Shown one piece after another: positions 13,803-15,014 of a stretch of DNA of 15,014 nt. The notes under the pieces are model-generated. The model made no database searches and was not told the DNA's origin. It saw only the letters and a list, made by a program, of their open reading frames with translations. Numbering within the stretch: position 1 is the stretch's first letter; each line of letters opens with the position of its first letter. The position numbers were made by a program, and so were the translations under genes. The stretch covers positions 1-15,014 of the forward strand of contig JAZQMK010000003.1 in NCBI GenBank assembly GCA_045543455.1. The letters run 5' to 3'. This stretch comes from SIG291 sp045543455. Its GTDB lineage: Bacteria; Bacillota; Clostridia; Lachnospirales; Lachnospiraceae.

Positions 13803-14650
13803 TGTTAATGGCAATTGACTTAACAGATTCAGATTATTTAATGAATCTATTTAGCAATTTTTCGACATGGGCTATTAAGGTTGTGTCAAGTCTTGTTTTA
13901 GTAATTATAATATGGCTTATAGGAAGAAAGCTTATTAAATTTGTATTGAATCTTTTGGATAAAGCTTTTGTAAAATCAGAAGCAGATAAGACTGTATCAA
14001 AGTTTCTTATGTCTGTAATTAAGTTCTTATTGTATGCAATACTTGCTATGGTGATAATTGAGAGATTGGGTATTGCAACAAGCTCAATAATTGCATTGTT
14101 AGGCTCAGCAGGTCTTGCAATTGGTCTTGCATTACAAGGAAGCTTATCAAATTTTGCAGGCGGTGTGTTGATACTTATATTTAAACCATTTAAAATTGGA
14201 GATTATATAGTTGAAGATTCTCACGGTAATTCAGGAACGGTACTTGCCATTGAACTTATATATACTAAATTACTTACACCTGATAACAGAACAGTAATAA
14301 TTCCTAATGGTGTATTAGCTAATACCAGTCTTACAAATGTATCAACTCAGACACATAGAAGAATAGAGATAACAGTGCCAATCAGCTATTCAGCAGATAT
14401 AGATAAAGCGAAGTCTTTATTCAAAAATATTGTGGATGCCAATCATTTAATTGATCACAATAAAGAAAAAAATGTATTTGTGGCCAGTCTTGATGATAGC
14501 AGTGTTGGAATTGAAGTTCGTTTCTGGGTTAAGGCTGATAAGTACTGGGAGGCTAAATGGTGTCTGACAGAAAGACTTAAAAAGGCATGTGATGAATATG
14601 GAATTGAGATTCCATATAATAAATTGGATGTTACAATATTGAATAAATAG
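13802..14650 (+). CDS. mscS: Small-conductance mechanosensitive channel, MscS family
   Basis: This 282-residue protein is close to the standard MscS length. It has TM1 (about 24-42, VVSSLVLVIIIWLIG), TM2 (about 68-88) and the pore helix TM3 with the Gly/Ala packing pattern GLAIGLALQGSLSNFAGG (about 103-120). The cytoplasmic beta domain follows (FKIGDYIV, NRTVIIPNG.LAN), then the C-terminal alpha/beta part. The channel opens under membrane tension to release solutes during osmotic downshock. Its ATG shares one base with the glgB-like stop (TAATG), so the two are translationally coupled; the ATG at 13808 is an alternative start. AAGGAAGG lies about 9 nt upstream. Coupling to a glycogen-related gene may link osmotic control to carbohydrate storage, but this is speculative. 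Confidence 0.93.
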   Translation: MLMAIDLTDSDYLMNLFSNFSTWAIKVVSSLVLVIIIWLIGRKLIKFVLNLLDKAFVKSEADKTVSKFLMSVIKFLLYAILAMVIIERLGIATSSIIALLGSAGLAIGLALQGSLSNFAGGVLILIFKPFKIGDYIVEDSHGNSGTVLAIELIYTKLLTPDNRTVIIPNGVLANTSLTNVSTQTHRRIEITVPISYSADIDKAKSLFKNIVDANHLIDHNKEKNVFVASLDDSSVGIEVRFWVKADKYWEAKWCLTERLKKACDEYGIEIPYNKLDVTILNK

Positions 14651-14666
14651 AATAGGAGAGATGGAT

Positions 14667-15014
14667 ATGAAGTTATTAATAGTAGTAGATATGCAAAATG
14701 ATTTTGTTACAGGTGCCTTAGCAAATGATATGGCTAAAGATGTTCTGCCAAGAATTGAAAGTCTTGTTAAGAATTATAAGGGCATAGTAATGTATACTCG
14801 TGATACACATGATGAATATTATATGGATACTATGGAAGGTAAAAAACTTCCAGTAGTACATTGTGTAGAATATACACAGGGCTGGGAATTATGTGAAAAG
14901 CTTAATGAGCTTAGATTGGAACGTTCAGCAAGAGTATTTGATAAGAAGACCTTTGGTTCTGTTGATTTATGTGCTTATATTAGAGATACTGGTATAGCAG
15001 ATGAAGTAGAAGAA
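14667..15014 (+). CDS. Cysteine hydrolase of the isochorismatase/nicotinamidase family (3' end outside window)
   Basis: The first 116 residues are visible, open to the window end. MKLLIVVDMQNDFVTGAL is the family N terminus with catalytic D8. TRDTHDEYY gives D46 and H48, matching the metal-binding D-x-H of nicotinamidases. VHCVEYTQGWEL corresponds to their HC(V)xGTxG region, and FDKKTFGS holds the expected catalytic lysine (K93 or K94). The nucleophile cysteine would lie beyond the window. Nicotinamidase (nicotinamide to nicotinate) is the best guess, but other amidases share these motifs. AGGAG at 14654-14658 is 8 nt before the ATG at 14667; the ATG at 14661 is too close to it. It starts 16 bp after mscS with no terminator and is probably in the same operon. 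Confidence 0.88.
   Translation, partial: MKLLIVVDMQNDFVTGALANDMAKDVLPRIESLVKNYKGIVMYTRDTHDEYYMDTMEGKKLPVVHCVEYTQGWELCEKLNELRLERSARVFDKKTFGSVDLCAYIRDTGIADEVEE

Overview
The window looks like chromosomal DNA from a low-GC Gram-positive anaerobe of the Clostridia, most plausibly a Lachnospiraceae-type gut bacterium. This is inferred from strong A/T bias at third codon positions, AGGAGG-type ribosome binding sites, closely packed genes, the serC-serA-DUF1015 grouping, and an ECF sigma factor paired with a beta-propeller membrane protein. I ran no database search. All names come from motifs read in the translations.

Region 1 (1-5820) is amino-acid biosynthesis on the + strand. It holds the 3' end of ilvD (dihydroxy-acid dehydratase), ilvB (acetolactate synthase large subunit, no ilvN beside it), serC (phosphoserine aminotransferase), serA (3-phosphoglycerate dehydrogenase with a C-terminal ACT domain) and a DUF1015 protein. 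A long imperfect hairpin lies between serC and serA, a terminator-like hairpin follows serA, and a hairpin with a perfect 21-bp stem follows the DUF1015 gene.

Region 2 (about 5821-10600) is a two-cassette envelope-sensing locus. Cassette B (8064-10599) encodes an ECF sigma factor and, overlapping it by 4 bp, a membrane protein with a short cytoplasmic anti-sigma-like tail, one membrane helix and a large extracytoplasmic beta-propeller. Cassette A (5837-8060), just upstream, starts with the same 50 bp of promoter DNA. In place of the sigma gene it has a small membrane-anchored protein, followed by a second propeller protein that lacks the cytoplasmic tail. The shared 50 bp contains an ECF-type promoter (TGTAAC, 17 bp, CGTGTA), and a sigma-A-like promoter precedes it in both copies. 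The simplest model is one sigma factor driving both its own operon and a diverged partner cassette whose propeller can no longer bind sigma.

Region 3 (10617-15014) begins with an alpha/beta-hydrolase on the - strand. It is transcribed away from a probable glgB-mscS-cysteine hydrolase operon on the + strand, and the two promoters overlap. The glgB product is a full-length branching-enzyme homologue, but three active-site residues are replaced, including both the nucleophile (D to G) and the acid/base (E to Q). It therefore looks like an intact pseudoenzyme. This and the two-cassette sigma/propeller locus are the most notable things in the window.
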